Source: an uncultured Clostridia bacterium
GTDB taxonomy: Bacteria; Bacillota; Clostridia; UMGS1883
Reading direction: 5' to 3'
Assembly: GCA_947629615.1 (NCBI GenBank)
Contig: CANRER010000097.1
Span: 1-5,852 of the forward strand
Length of the DNA stretch: 5,852 bases
Part shown: piece after piece, positions 1-5,852 of the stretch
Layout of the letters: each line of letters starts with the position of its first letter
How positions within the stretch are numbered: position 1 is the first letter of the stretch
Translations under genes and position numbers: made by a program
The notes under the pieces: generated by a model
What the model saw: only the letters and a program-made list of their open reading frames with translations
What the model was told of the DNA's origin: nothing
The model's database searches: none

Positions 1-18
1 TTGTTTATTCATGTTTCT

Positions 19-47
19 ATTTTACCATATTTTTATTACTTTTTCAA
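19..47 (-). promoter_or_regulatory. Leftward sigma-70/SigA-type promoter firing out of the window
   Basis: Read on the minus strand there is a -35 box TTGAAA (42-47), a 17-nt spacer and a -10 box TAAAAT (19-24). A TG dinucleotide lies one base upstream of the -10, giving an extended -10 (TGGTAAAAT). Spacing and both hexamers are close to consensus, and the predicted start point is near position 12. It lies just downstream of the permease stop codon, so it would drive a separate leftward transcription unit whose gene is outside the window. AT-rich DNA can produce such matches by chance, but the 17-nt spacing plus the TGn element makes this better than random. Confidence 0.55.
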
Positions 48-72
48 CCCTTTGATTCTGTGCGGTATTGCC

Positions 73-1437
73 TTAAATGTATTTAACAAACACACAAATC
101 ATGCTTATAAGCACCACCATAACCGTCGCCGGCGCACACCAGCGGCAGTATTTGCCCCAGCCGATAGGGTGGCCCTCCTTGGCCGCCACCGAGGTGCCGA
201 CAACGTTGGCCGAAGCCCCTATGGGCGTGGCGTTGCCGCCGACGTCCGCCCCAAGCGAAAGCGTCCACGCGAGTGCGCCGATGTCGAGGCCCATCGTTTC
301 GGACATGGCGCGAATGACCGGCACCATCGTGGCCGCGAAGGGGATGTTATCCACAAAGGCGCTCGCGCCCGCCGAAAACCAGATTATGACGGCCACGACG
401 ATATAGGGGTTGCCGCCGCTGATTTTGGCGATGATTTCGGCCACAAGGTCGAGTACGCCGGTCTGCTCAAGGCCGCCGACGGCAACAAATAGGCCGATGA
501 AGAACAGCAGCGTTTTGTAGTCGAGATGCGAATAAATATGCTTCACCGCGTCGGAACCGGCCGTAATCAGCATGGCGACGGTCATCAGCGCGGCTATGAA
601 CAGGCCGATAAAGGCCACCGAGAGGCCGGTTTGGGCGTGCGTCACCAAAAGTATTACCGCGAGGGCGAACACCGCCGCCGAGGCCGCGAAGGCCTTTTTG
701 TTCTTTATCGAGTCCTTCGGGTCGGGGTAGACGATGCCCTCGGGACGCTCGTCCTCGCTTTTTTTAAGCCCCTTTCTGAAGCAGAGCCAGAAGTAGACGA
801 CCGTGAAAACGAAGCATATACCGACGATAACGCCGGTGTTCGTCACAAAGTCGAAGAACGTGAAGCCCAGCGAGGTGCCGATGATTATGTTTGGCGGATC
901 GCCGCACATGGTGGCGCTGCCGCCGAGGTTGGCGCAGAAAATTTCGGATACTATCATAGGCAAGGGATTGAACTTCAGCAGCTTGGACAGCTCCACCGTG
1001 ACGGTCGCCATGAACAGCACAACGGTTATGCTGTCGATAAACATTGCGAGAACGCCGCTCATCAGCATAAAGCACACGAGCAGCGGCACCGTGTGGTAGT
1101 GTACGGCGCGGGCTATCGTCATGCAAAGCCAATGGAAGAAGCCGGCCTTGCCCATGCCCTCCACCATAACCATCATTCCCGCTATGAAGAAGATAGTGGC
1201 CCAGTTTATGCCCGAGGTTCCGCCCTCGGCTTCGCCTATCCAAAAGGTGGGGGAGAATATGCTTTCAACGTTCAGCGTTTGGCGGACGGCTGTGAAGCTG
1301 CGCATGGCGAAGCCGAAAACCAAAAGCAGCACCAGCGCGCCGCAGCACAGCGTTATGTGGTGGCGTTCAAACTTTTCAAGCACCATCAACACAAACATCA
1401 CGATGAAAATAACAATGGCAAGTACCTGTGCGGTCAT
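73..1437 (-). CDS. ArsB/NhaD-like (ion transporter superfamily, SLC13-like) permease
   Basis: A complete 454-residue integral membrane protein of the ion transporter superfamily, which includes ArsB arsenite pumps, NhaD Na+/H+ antiporters, P-protein and citrate/dicarboxylate carriers. Roughly 11-12 hydrophobic segments are visible (for example 3-20, 29-47, 78-95, 116-150, 199-220, 249-293, 307-321, 343-361 and 433-452). The two-fold internal repeat typical of the fold can be read. Half one has FIDSITVVLFMA (about 133-144) and GGSATMCGDPPNIIIG (172-187). Half two has FVDNIPFAATMVPV (361-374) and GGNATPIGASANVVG (400-414). A charged loop (221-248), probably cytoplasmic, joins the halves. The GDPPN signature fits the P-protein/ArsB-like branch, but substrate cannot be read from sequence; no ars or other resistance genes are nearby, so sodium/proton exchange or an organic anion are equally open. 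The ATG start is preceded by AAAGGA (1451-1456, minus strand), at a rather long 13-nt spacing. The gene is divergent from the protease gene. Confidence 0.9.
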   Translation of the reverse strand: MTAQVLAIVIFIVMFVLMVLEKFERHHITLCCGALVLLLVFGFAMRSFTAVRQTLNVESIFSPTFWIGEAEGGTSGINWATIFFIAGMMVMVEGMGKAGFFHWLCMTIARAVHYHTVPLLVCFMLMSGVLAMFIDSITVVLFMATVTVELSKLLKFNPLPMIVSEIFCANLGGSATMCGDPPNIIIGTSLGFTFFDFVTNTGVIVGICFVFTVVYFWLCFRKGLKKSEDERPEGIVYPDPKDSIKNKKAFAASAAVFALAVILLVTHAQTGLSVAFIGLFIAALMTVAMLITAGSDAVKHIYSHLDYKTLLFFIGLFVAVGGLEQTGVLDLVAEIIAKISGGNPYIVVAVIIWFSAGASAFVDNIPFAATMVPVIRAMSETMGLDIGALAWTLSLGADVGGNATPIGASANVVGTSVAAKEGHPIGWGKYCRWCAPATVMVVLISMICVFVKYI

Positions 1438-1493
1438 AAAAAATGTCAGATCCTTTCACGTCCGCCGCGCTGCGGGCGTTTATAACTCAACAT

Positions 1494-1522
1494 ATAGTAG
1501 CAGATTTTGCGGTTTTTTGCAA
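1494..1522 (-). promoter_or_regulatory. Probable promoter of the permease gene
   Basis: On the minus strand a -35-like TTGCAA (1517-1522) is followed by a 17-nt spacer and a -10-like TACTAT (1494-1499). The predicted start is near 1487, leaving a 5' leader of about 50 nt before the permease ATG at 1437. Each hexamer departs from consensus at only one or two positions. A TTGACG further upstream (1528-1533) has no -10 at good spacing, so I prefer the TTGCAA pairing. Confidence 0.5.
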
Positions 1523-1538
1523 CGAATTGCGTCAAATA

Positions 1539-1570
1539 TTCACAGTTTGTTCACAATTTATTCATATATA
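1539..1570. repeat. 11-bp-phased short direct repeats between divergent promoters
   Basis: TTCACAGTTTG (1539-1549) is immediately followed by TTCACAATTTA (1550-1560), which agrees at 9 of 11 positions. A weaker third unit starting TTCATATATA follows at 1561. The 11-bp period is about one helical turn, so repeated protein contacts would lie on the same DNA face. The array sits between the leftward -35 (ending 1522) and the rightward -35 (starting 1578), a natural place for an operator serving both promoters. The binding protein is unknown and the match could be an accident of AT-rich DNA. Confidence 0.35.
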
Positions 1571-1577
1571 TTAATGC

Positions 1578-1606
1578 TTTACAACGGGGGTATTGTGTGG
1601 TATAAT
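1578..1606 (+). promoter_or_regulatory. Strong extended -10 promoter for the protease/reductase unit
   Basis: TTTACA (1578-1583) is followed by exactly 17 nt and then a perfect TATAAT (1601-1606). TG one base upstream of the -10 gives the extended form TGGTATAAT. The predicted start is near 1613, giving a leader of about 84 nt before the protease ATG at 1697. This is the best promoter match in the window and suggests housekeeping sigma-factor transcription of the rightward genes. Confidence 0.75.
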
Positions 1607-1612
1607 TAATGT

Positions 1613-1696
1613 AAATATACCATGCGTGGGAAAAACAGGAAAAATAATTGAAAATAACCTGTCGCCGCGGGCGATAGTATTACGGGAGATGAAATT
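1613..1696 (+). other. 5' leader of the protease mRNA with a small hairpin and the RBS
   Basis: The inferred untranslated leader begins AT-rich, then has ACAGG (1635-1639) pairing with CCTGT (1658-1662) across an A-rich loop. An alternative, tighter GC hairpin is TCGCC/GGCGA (1662-1666 with 1670-1674) around a GCG loop. The two stems share position 1662, so they compete only at that base. No U-tract follows, so this is not an intrinsic terminator, and no known riboswitch core is recognisable. The ribosome binding site GGGAG (1684-1688) lies 8 nt before the ATG at 1697 and fixes that start. Confidence 0.4.
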
Positions 1697-4225
1697 ATGG
1701 AAAGAAACAACAGACCGCCGCGCCGCGTAAAGCGGCCCGCCTCGGGCTCGAGTCCTGTGCGCCGCAGGGGCTCGGGGCTTGGCCTTGGCGGCCCCGTCGG
1801 GAGAAGAAGGCCGCAGGATATGCCTCCGTCGATGGGCGGGGGAGAGGCCCCTCGGCCGCTCGGCGAGGACGGACGCGGCCTGCTCGACGGGGAAACGGGC
1901 AATTTGGGCGGCCTCGGAGGCATGGGCGGCATGAACGGCGAGGAGCCTATACGCGGGCTTATGAGCCTGCTCGGCGGCTTTATGAACCAAGGCGGCTCGC
2001 CGCAGGGAATGCCGCGCAGGGGAGGCTGCGGCTGTCTGCTGCTTGTAATCGTTGTGATAGGCGCGATAGTTCTGTTTTCAACGGTGGGAGGTCTTGGCGG
2101 CCTCGGCGGCCTTATGGGCGGCTACGGCATGGATTCGGGCCACGCGCTGTACGGCCAGTACGGCGATATGCTCGACCTCGCGGGCGGCTATGTGAACACC
2201 TCGTCGTCTTCGATTGACGCGGCCTACGGCGGGCAGCAGCTCAACCTCACGAACGCGCCGAAGCGTACCGTGATAAAGGGCGACGGGGCCGATACCGTGA
2301 CCGTTATGGTCTATATGTGCGGCACTGACCTTGAGGCAAAGAGCGGCGCGGCCACGGCCGATTTGCAGGAAATGCTCCGCGCCCGGCTGTCGGATAAGGT
2401 AAACGTCCTTATCGAAACGGGCGGCGCTGCTCAGTGGCGCAACAACACCGTCAGCGCGGATACGAACCAGATATACCGCCTGTCCTCGCGCGGGCTGGAG
2501 TGCGTTGTGCCGAGCCTCGGCTCGAAGCCGATGACCGACCCTCGCGTCCTCGGCGAGTTTATACGCTGGTGCAAGGACAGCTACCCCGCCGACCGCTACG
2601 AGCTGATACTTTGGGATCACGGCGGCGGCTCGACCGGCGGCTACGGCTATGATATGAAGTACCCAAGCGCGGGCTCGATGACGCTCGACAAGCTGAACGA
2701 CGCGCTTGAGGAAGGCGGCTGCGTTTTTGATTTTATCGGCTTCGACGCCTGCCTTATGGCCACGCTCGAAACCGGCCTGACCTTTGAAAAATACGGCGAT
2801 TACATGATAGCCTCCGAGGAAACCGAGCCCGGCAGCGGCTGGTACTATACCGACTGGCTGAACGCGCTTTCGGAAAATTCGTCGCTCGGCACGCCCGAGC
2901 TTGGCAAGCTCATCGCCGACAGCTTTGTCGAGAAAACTCCCGGCGGCCAGACAACTCTTTCCGTGCTCGACCTCGCGCAGCTTAAGTCTGCCTCGTCCGA
3001 ACGGCTGGCGGATTTTGCCGGCAGCGTTTCCGAAATGATAAAGGACGGCGACTACGCCGCGGTTTCCAATGCGAGAAGCGGCGTGCGCGAGTTCGCCCGC
3101 TCCACCCACATAGATCAGGTCGATCTTATCGACCTTGCCGAAAGGATAGGCACAAACGAGGCCGACGCCCTCGCCAAGGCTCTCGAAACGGCTGTGGTAT
3201 ATAACCGCACAGGGCGCGGCATGGGCAATTCGCGGGGCATTTCGGTATACTTCCCCTACGCGAACCCCTCCAAGGTCGGCACGATGCTTTCCACCTACGA
3301 CAAAATCGACATGGACGAGGAATACGGCGAGTGCATACGCGCCTTCGCGAGCCTACAGCTCGGCGGCCAGATGACAGCCGGCGGCTCGGGAGCTTCGCTC
3401 ACGTCGCTGCTCGGCCAGCTCATGGGCGAGGGGGCGCAGGTTCAACAGCCCACCGGCGCGGGCGCTATCGGAAGCTTGCTCTCGTCCTTGCTCGACAGTG
3501 GCGACCTCGGTATGCTTTCCGGCTTTGAGGCCGGCGGCGACACAAGCTGGATAGACGGCAGAATGATAGAGGAAAACGCCTCGTATTATGCGAAAAACAT
3601 GATAAACCCCGAGGATCTCGTATTCACCGAAAACCGCAGCGGCGACAAGGTTTTGCGCCTTAAGGAGAGCCAGTGGGATTTGATGCGCACCGCCGAGCTC
3701 AGCGTGTTTATCGACGACGGCGAGGGCTATATCGACCTCGGACTTGACAATTCCGTCAGCTTCGACGACGACGGCAGCCTTATCGCTCAGTGGGACGGCA
3801 CATGGCTTTCCATCGACGGGCAGCCCGTCAGCTATTACCTTATCTCCGCCGATTCGCACGAGGACGGCGGCTACGCCATCAGGGGCCGCGTGCCGGCCAT
3901 GCTGAACGGCGAGCTTGTCGATCTTATGCTCGAATTTACCGAGGACGACCCCTACGGCAGCGTCCTCGGCGCGCTGCCCAATTACGGCGGCGCGACAGAT
4001 ACCGTGGCGAAGGGGCTTATAGAGCTGAAGGACGGCGACGAGATAGATTTTGTCTGCGACTATTATACCTATGACGGCGAGTATACCGACAGCTATTTCC
4101 TCGGCGAGCGGCTCATCGTGAGCGGCGAACCCGAGATAGGCACGGTTTCCGTCGAGGGGGACGGCACGGCTCTGCTGCGCCTGACCGATATTTATAACAA
4201 CGTCTATTGGACGCCTGCGATTTAA
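1697..4225 (+). CDS. Membrane-anchored clostripain-family (peptidase C11) cysteine protease
   Basis: An 842-residue protein. Residues 1-110 form a Pro/Gly/Arg-rich tail (RRRGSGLG at 22-29, RRR at 36-38, RR at 107-108). One hydrophobic segment follows (about 111-130), then a Gly/Leu-rich stretch (131-145). The positive N-terminal side implies an N-in, type II topology with the rest outside the cytoplasm. The C11 domain starts about 199 (DTVTVMVYMCGTDLE) and runs to roughly 550. It holds the catalytic His308 in WDHGGG (306-311) and Cys352 in FDACLMA (349-355). The 44-residue His-Cys spacing matches the family, and Asp350, two before Cys, corresponds to the S1 acidic residue behind Arg/Lys preference in PmC11. 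SEETEPGSGWYY (373-384) is also family-like. A Gly/Leu/Ser-rich linker (about 555-615) leads to an acidic, probably beta-rich C-terminal region (616-842) I cannot assign. Clostripains are usually proteolytically activated zymogens; no cleavage site is assigned here. Start is set by GGGAG 8 nt upstream. No truncation is seen and the substrate is unknown. Confidence 0.88.
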   Translation: MERNNRPPRRVKRPASGSSPVRRRGSGLGLGGPVGRRRPQDMPPSMGGGEAPRPLGEDGRGLLDGETGNLGGLGGMGGMNGEEPIRGLMSLLGGFMNQGGSPQGMPRRGGCGCLLLVIVVIGAIVLFSTVGGLGGLGGLMGGYGMDSGHALYGQYGDMLDLAGGYVNTSSSSIDAAYGGQQLNLTNAPKRTVIKGDGADTVTVMVYMCGTDLEAKSGAATADLQEMLRARLSDKVNVLIETGGAAQWRNNTVSADTNQIYRLSSRGLECVVPSLGSKPMTDPRVLGEFIRWCKDSYPADRYELILWDHGGGSTGGYGYDMKYPSAGSMTLDKLNDALEEGGCVFDFIGFDACLMATLETGLTFEKYGDYMIASEETEPGSGWYYTDWLNALSENSSLGTPELGKLIADSFVEKTPGGQTTLSVLDLAQLKSASSERLADFAGSVSEMIKDGDYAAVSNARSGVREFARSTHIDQVDLIDLAERIGTNEADALAKALETAVVYNRTGRGMGNSRGISVYFPYANPSKVGTMLSTYDKIDMDEEYGECIRAFASLQLGGQMTAGGSGASLTSLLGQLMGEGAQVQQPTGAGAIGSLLSSLLDSGDLGMLSGFEAGGDTSWIDGRMIEENASYYAKNMINPEDLVFTENRSGDKVLRLKESQWDLMRTAELSVFIDDGEGYIDLGLDNSVSFDDDGSLIAQWDGTWLSIDGQPVSYYLISADSHEDGGYAIRGRVPAMLNGELVDLMLEFTEDDPYGSVLGALPNYGGATDTVAKGLIELKDGDEIDFVCDYYTYDGEYTDSYFLGERLIVSGEPEIGTVSVEGDGTALLRLTDIYNNVYWTPAI

Positions 4226-4230
4226 GGAGG
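4224..4230 (+). promoter_or_regulatory. Shine-Dalgarno AAGGAGG overlapping the protease stop codon
   Basis: The TAA stop of the protease (4223-4225) shares its last two bases with AAGGAGG, a near-perfect anti-16S match. It lies only 4 nt before the reductase ATG at 4235, which is tighter than usual. The arrangement implies that ribosomes finishing the protease message can directly reinitiate, that is translational coupling. No promoter or terminator is seen between the two genes. Confidence 0.8.
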
Positions 4231-4234
4231 AAAA

Positions 4235-5413
4235 ATGCAGTACAGACACGGTGCAAAAAACGGCGACAGTCTTTCCGCGCTCGGCTTCGGCTGTATGCGC
4301 TTCCCCAGAAGGGGCGGCTCCATCGACCGCGACGCGGCGGAGCGGCTTGTCGTCCGCGCCGTCGAGGCCGGGGTGAACTACTTCGACACGGCCTATATCT
4401 ACCCCGGCAGCGAGGAGGCTCTCGGCGCGATACTCAGCAAAAACGGCCTCCGCGAAAAGGTCATGATAGCGACAAAGCTGCCGCACTACCTGATAAAGGA
4501 CGCGGCGGGCATTGAAAAATGCTTCCGCCAGCAGCTTTCGCGGCTAAAGACCGATTATGTGGACTATTACCTCATGCATATGCTCCCCGACACGACCGTC
4601 TGGGAAAGGCTCAAGGCCATAGGCATCGTGGAGTGGCTCGAGGAGAAAAAGCGCTCCGGCGCGATAAGGCGCGTCGGCTTTTCCTACCACGGCGACAGCG
4701 GACGGTTCATCGAGCTTTTGGACGTTTACGACTGGGATTTCTGTCAAATTCAGTATAACTACCTTGACGAAAACAGCCAAGCCGGCAGGCGGGGCCTCAT
4801 GGCCGCCGCCGAAAGGGGCCTGCCCGTCATTATAATGGAGCCGCTGCGTGGCGGGCGGCTGGCCTCCGGCTTGCCCGAAAAGGCCCGCGAGGCGTTCGCC
4901 GCCGCCGAGCCGAAGCGAAGTCCCGCCGAATGGGCCCTGCGCTGGCTGTGGAACCAAAAGCAGGTCACGGTTGTGCTTTCGGGCATGAATACAATGGAAA
5001 CGCTTGAAGAAAACCTCGCCGCCGCCTGCACCGCGCTGCCGGGCGAGCTCGACGGCAGGGAGCGGCTTTTTGACGACGCGGTCGCCGCCATTAACGAAAA
5101 GCTGAAGGTGCCGTGCACCGGCTGCGCCTACTGTATGCCCTGCCCGATGGGCGTGGACATTCCCGGCTGCTTCCGCTGCCTCAACGTAAAAAGCCAAGAC
5201 GGCGCTTTCGCCGGGCTGCGCGAGTACTTTATGTGTACTACCGTGAAACGCAAAAAAAGCAACGCCTCGCTCTGCGTAAAATGCGGCAAATGCGAGGCTC
5301 ACTGCCCGCAGGGCATAGCCATAAGAAGCGAGCTTGACAACGTAAAAAAAGAACTCGAAACCCCGCTTTACAAGGCGGCGGCACGGTTCGTAAAACTGTT
5401 CGCGAAGCTTTAA
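4235..5413 (+). CDS. Aldo/keto reductase with C-terminal double [4Fe-4S] module
   Basis: A complete 392-residue cytosolic oxidoreductase. Residues 1-290 form an aldo/keto reductase (beta/alpha)8 barrel. It has the opening LGFGCMRFP (16-24), the catalytic tetrad Asp51 and Tyr56 in DTAYIY, Lys81 in ATKLP and His115 in YLMHML, and late barrel elements EPLRGG (202-207) and VVLSGM (246-251). The C-terminal part carries two Cys clusters. The first is C294, C297, C300 and C303 (CxxCxxCxxCP). The second is C347, C350, C353 and C357, the classic CxxCxxCxxxCP ferredoxin pattern. Enzymes of this type occur widely in anaerobes and are annotated only as oxidoreductases; the physiological carbonyl substrate and the electron partner of the clusters are not known from sequence. 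It is placed 9 nt after the protease gene and probably coupled to it. Additional cysteines (C312, C315, C334) lie between the clusters. The gene is intact, with a start conserved relative to family openings. Confidence 0.93.
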   Translation: MQYRHGAKNGDSLSALGFGCMRFPRRGGSIDRDAAERLVVRAVEAGVNYFDTAYIYPGSEEALGAILSKNGLREKVMIATKLPHYLIKDAAGIEKCFRQQLSRLKTDYVDYYLMHMLPDTTVWERLKAIGIVEWLEEKKRSGAIRRVGFSYHGDSGRFIELLDVYDWDFCQIQYNYLDENSQAGRRGLMAAAERGLPVIIMEPLRGGRLASGLPEKAREAFAAAEPKRSPAEWALRWLWNQKQVTVVLSGMNTMETLEENLAAACTALPGELDGRERLFDDAVAAINEKLKVPCTGCAYCMPCPMGVDIPGCFRCLNVKSQDGAFAGLREYFMCTTVKRKKSNASLCVKCGKCEAHCPQGIAIRSELDNVKKELETPLYKAAARFVKLFAKL

Positions 5414-5437
5414 GCTCATTCCTTGCCCTGTTACCTG

Positions 5438-5465
5438 TTATAAGAGAGATATTTTTAATTACAAT
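5438..5465 (+). promoter_or_regulatory. Possible weak promoter for the second reductase
   Basis: The 87-bp gap between the reductases is AT-rich in its middle. TTATAA (5438-5443), a 16-nt spacer and TACAAT (5460-5465) could form a weak promoter starting near 5472. A tandem CTGTTAC/CTGTTAT (5428-5441) sits just upstream. No GC-rich stem followed by a T-run is present, so there is no clear terminator after the first reductase and read-through is plausible. Confidence 0.25.
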
Positions 5466-5500
5466 ATATGCCGGCGAAGGTCGGCGGAATGGAGAGTATT

Positions 5501-5852
5501 ATGGAAAAGTATTTCGGAGAAAACACCCCCAAGCTAGGCTTCGGCCTTATGCGCCTGCCAAAGACGGCGGACGGCAAAATCGACGTCGCCGAAACCTCGA
5601 AAATGGTTGATAAGTTCATGGCCGCTGGGCTGACGTATTTCGACACCGCTTTCGTCTATGACGGCGGCGACTCGGAAAAGGCCGCCAAGGCCGCCCTCGT
5701 TGACCGCTACCCGAGGGAGAGCTTCACCCTCGCGACGAAGCTGTGCTCGTGGATGGCCAAGGGCGTTGACGACGCGAAAAACCAGTTTTACACCAGCCTC
5801 GAACGCACCGGAGCGGGCTATTTCGACTACTACCTGCTCCACGCGCTGCAGG
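5501..5852 (+). CDS. Second aldo/keto reductase, N-terminal part (cut by window edge)
   Basis: An open frame of 117 codons runs to the right edge with no stop; the remainder is outside the window. The N-terminus reads MEKYFGENTPKLGFGLMRLP, a typical opening for clostridial aldo/keto reductases. The catalytic tetrad is complete: Asp48 and Tyr53 in DTAFVY, Lys80 in ATKL and His114 in YYLLHAL. It is a paralogue of the upstream reductase but clearly divergent and more compact at the N-terminus. Whether it too has a C-terminal iron-sulfur module cannot be seen; proteins with this opening often do. The start at 5501 is favoured by GGAGAG (5491-5496) at good spacing. An in-frame ATG at 5489 would add four residues (MESI) but has only a weak GAAGG upstream and overlaps the better site. 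Confidence 0.9.
   Translation, partial: MEKYFGENTPKLGFGLMRLPKTADGKIDVAETSKMVDKFMAAGLTYFDTAFVYDGGDSEKAAKAALVDRYPRESFTLATKLCSWMAKGVDDAKNQFYTSLERTGAGYFDYYLLHALQ

Noticed and set aside
1..492. Long plus-strand frame opposite the 3' part of the permease
   Set aside because: It is rich in Arg, His and Gly with no recognisable motif and lies antisense to a clear membrane protein; it is a by-product of GC-rich coding DNA.
73..1437. Calling the permease an arsenite pump (arsB)
   Set aside because: The fold and motifs are shared by the whole superfamily and no arsR, arsC or arsA neighbours are present, so the specific substrate is not supported.
526..1485. 319-residue plus-strand frame antisense to the permease
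   Set aside because: Composition (His, Glu, Gly, Arg rich, no domains) is that of a shadow of the opposite strand, and the permease has conserved motifs throughout.
1539..1556. Possible Rex (NADH-sensing) operator, because TTCACAA looks like a Rex half site
   Set aside because: A Rex site needs inverted halves (TTGTGAA then TTCACAA). Here the upstream unit is TTCACAG in the same orientation, a direct and not an inverted repeat.
1909..2130. Gly/Leu-coding GGC-rich repeats in the protease gene as a possible tandem repeat or mobile sequence
   Set aside because: The units are imperfect, stay in frame and encode Gly-rich low complexity next to the membrane segment; there are no flanking duplications or inverted ends.
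2078..4486. Two long minus-strand frames antisense to the protease
   Set aside because: Both are Ala/Val/His-rich mirror frames with no domain, while the plus strand has a catalytic His/Cys pair and good promoter and RBS.
5414..5500. Intrinsic terminator between the two reductases, suggested by a T-run at 5451-5456
   Set aside because: No stable GC-rich stem precedes the T-run, so transcription could continue into the second gene.

Overview
The window looks like a stretch of chromosome from a GC-rich, low-redundancy anaerobic Firmicute, most likely a Clostridia / Oscillospiraceae-type gut bacterium. This is inferred from gene content and style, not from a database match. The supporting signs are a membrane-anchored clostripain-family protease with a Gly/Pro/Arg-rich cytoplasmic tail, oxygen-sensitive aldo/keto reductases carrying two [4Fe-4S] motifs, strong AGGAGG-type ribosome binding sites, extended -10 promoters, and G/C-ending codons in genes separated by AT-rich intergenic DNA.

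Layout from left to right. Positions 1-72 are AT-rich, hold no supported gene, and carry a good leftward promoter (19-47) that would fire out of the window. On the minus strand, 73-1437 encodes a complete 12-TM-type ion transporter-superfamily permease (ArsB/NhaD/P-protein-like, SLC13-like fold). An AT-rich divergent control region (1438-1696) follows. It has a leftward promoter for the permease, a rightward extended -10 promoter, short 11-bp-phased direct repeats between the two -35 boxes, and a roughly 84-nt leader with a small GC hairpin. On the plus strand, 1697-4225 encodes an 842-residue type II membrane protein with a peptidase C11 (clostripain-like) domain and an unassigned beta-rich C-terminal region. 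The next gene, 4235-5413, has its Shine-Dalgarno overlapping the protease stop codon and encodes an aldo/keto reductase with a C-terminal double [4Fe-4S] module. After an 87-bp gap, a second aldo/keto reductase starts at 5501 and runs off the right edge.

How the genes may work together: the protease and the first reductase are almost certainly co-transcribed and translationally coupled, and the second reductase may belong to the same unit or have its own weak promoter. No obvious biochemical pathway links an extracytoplasmic Arg/Lys-type cysteine protease to cytosolic redox enzymes, so the association may be only positional. The permease is divergently transcribed and may share control through the common intergenic region. 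I see no mobile element, CRISPR, tRNA or rRNA. I did not find convincing evidence for a wholly new system; the most distinctive object is the architecture of the membrane-anchored clostripain.
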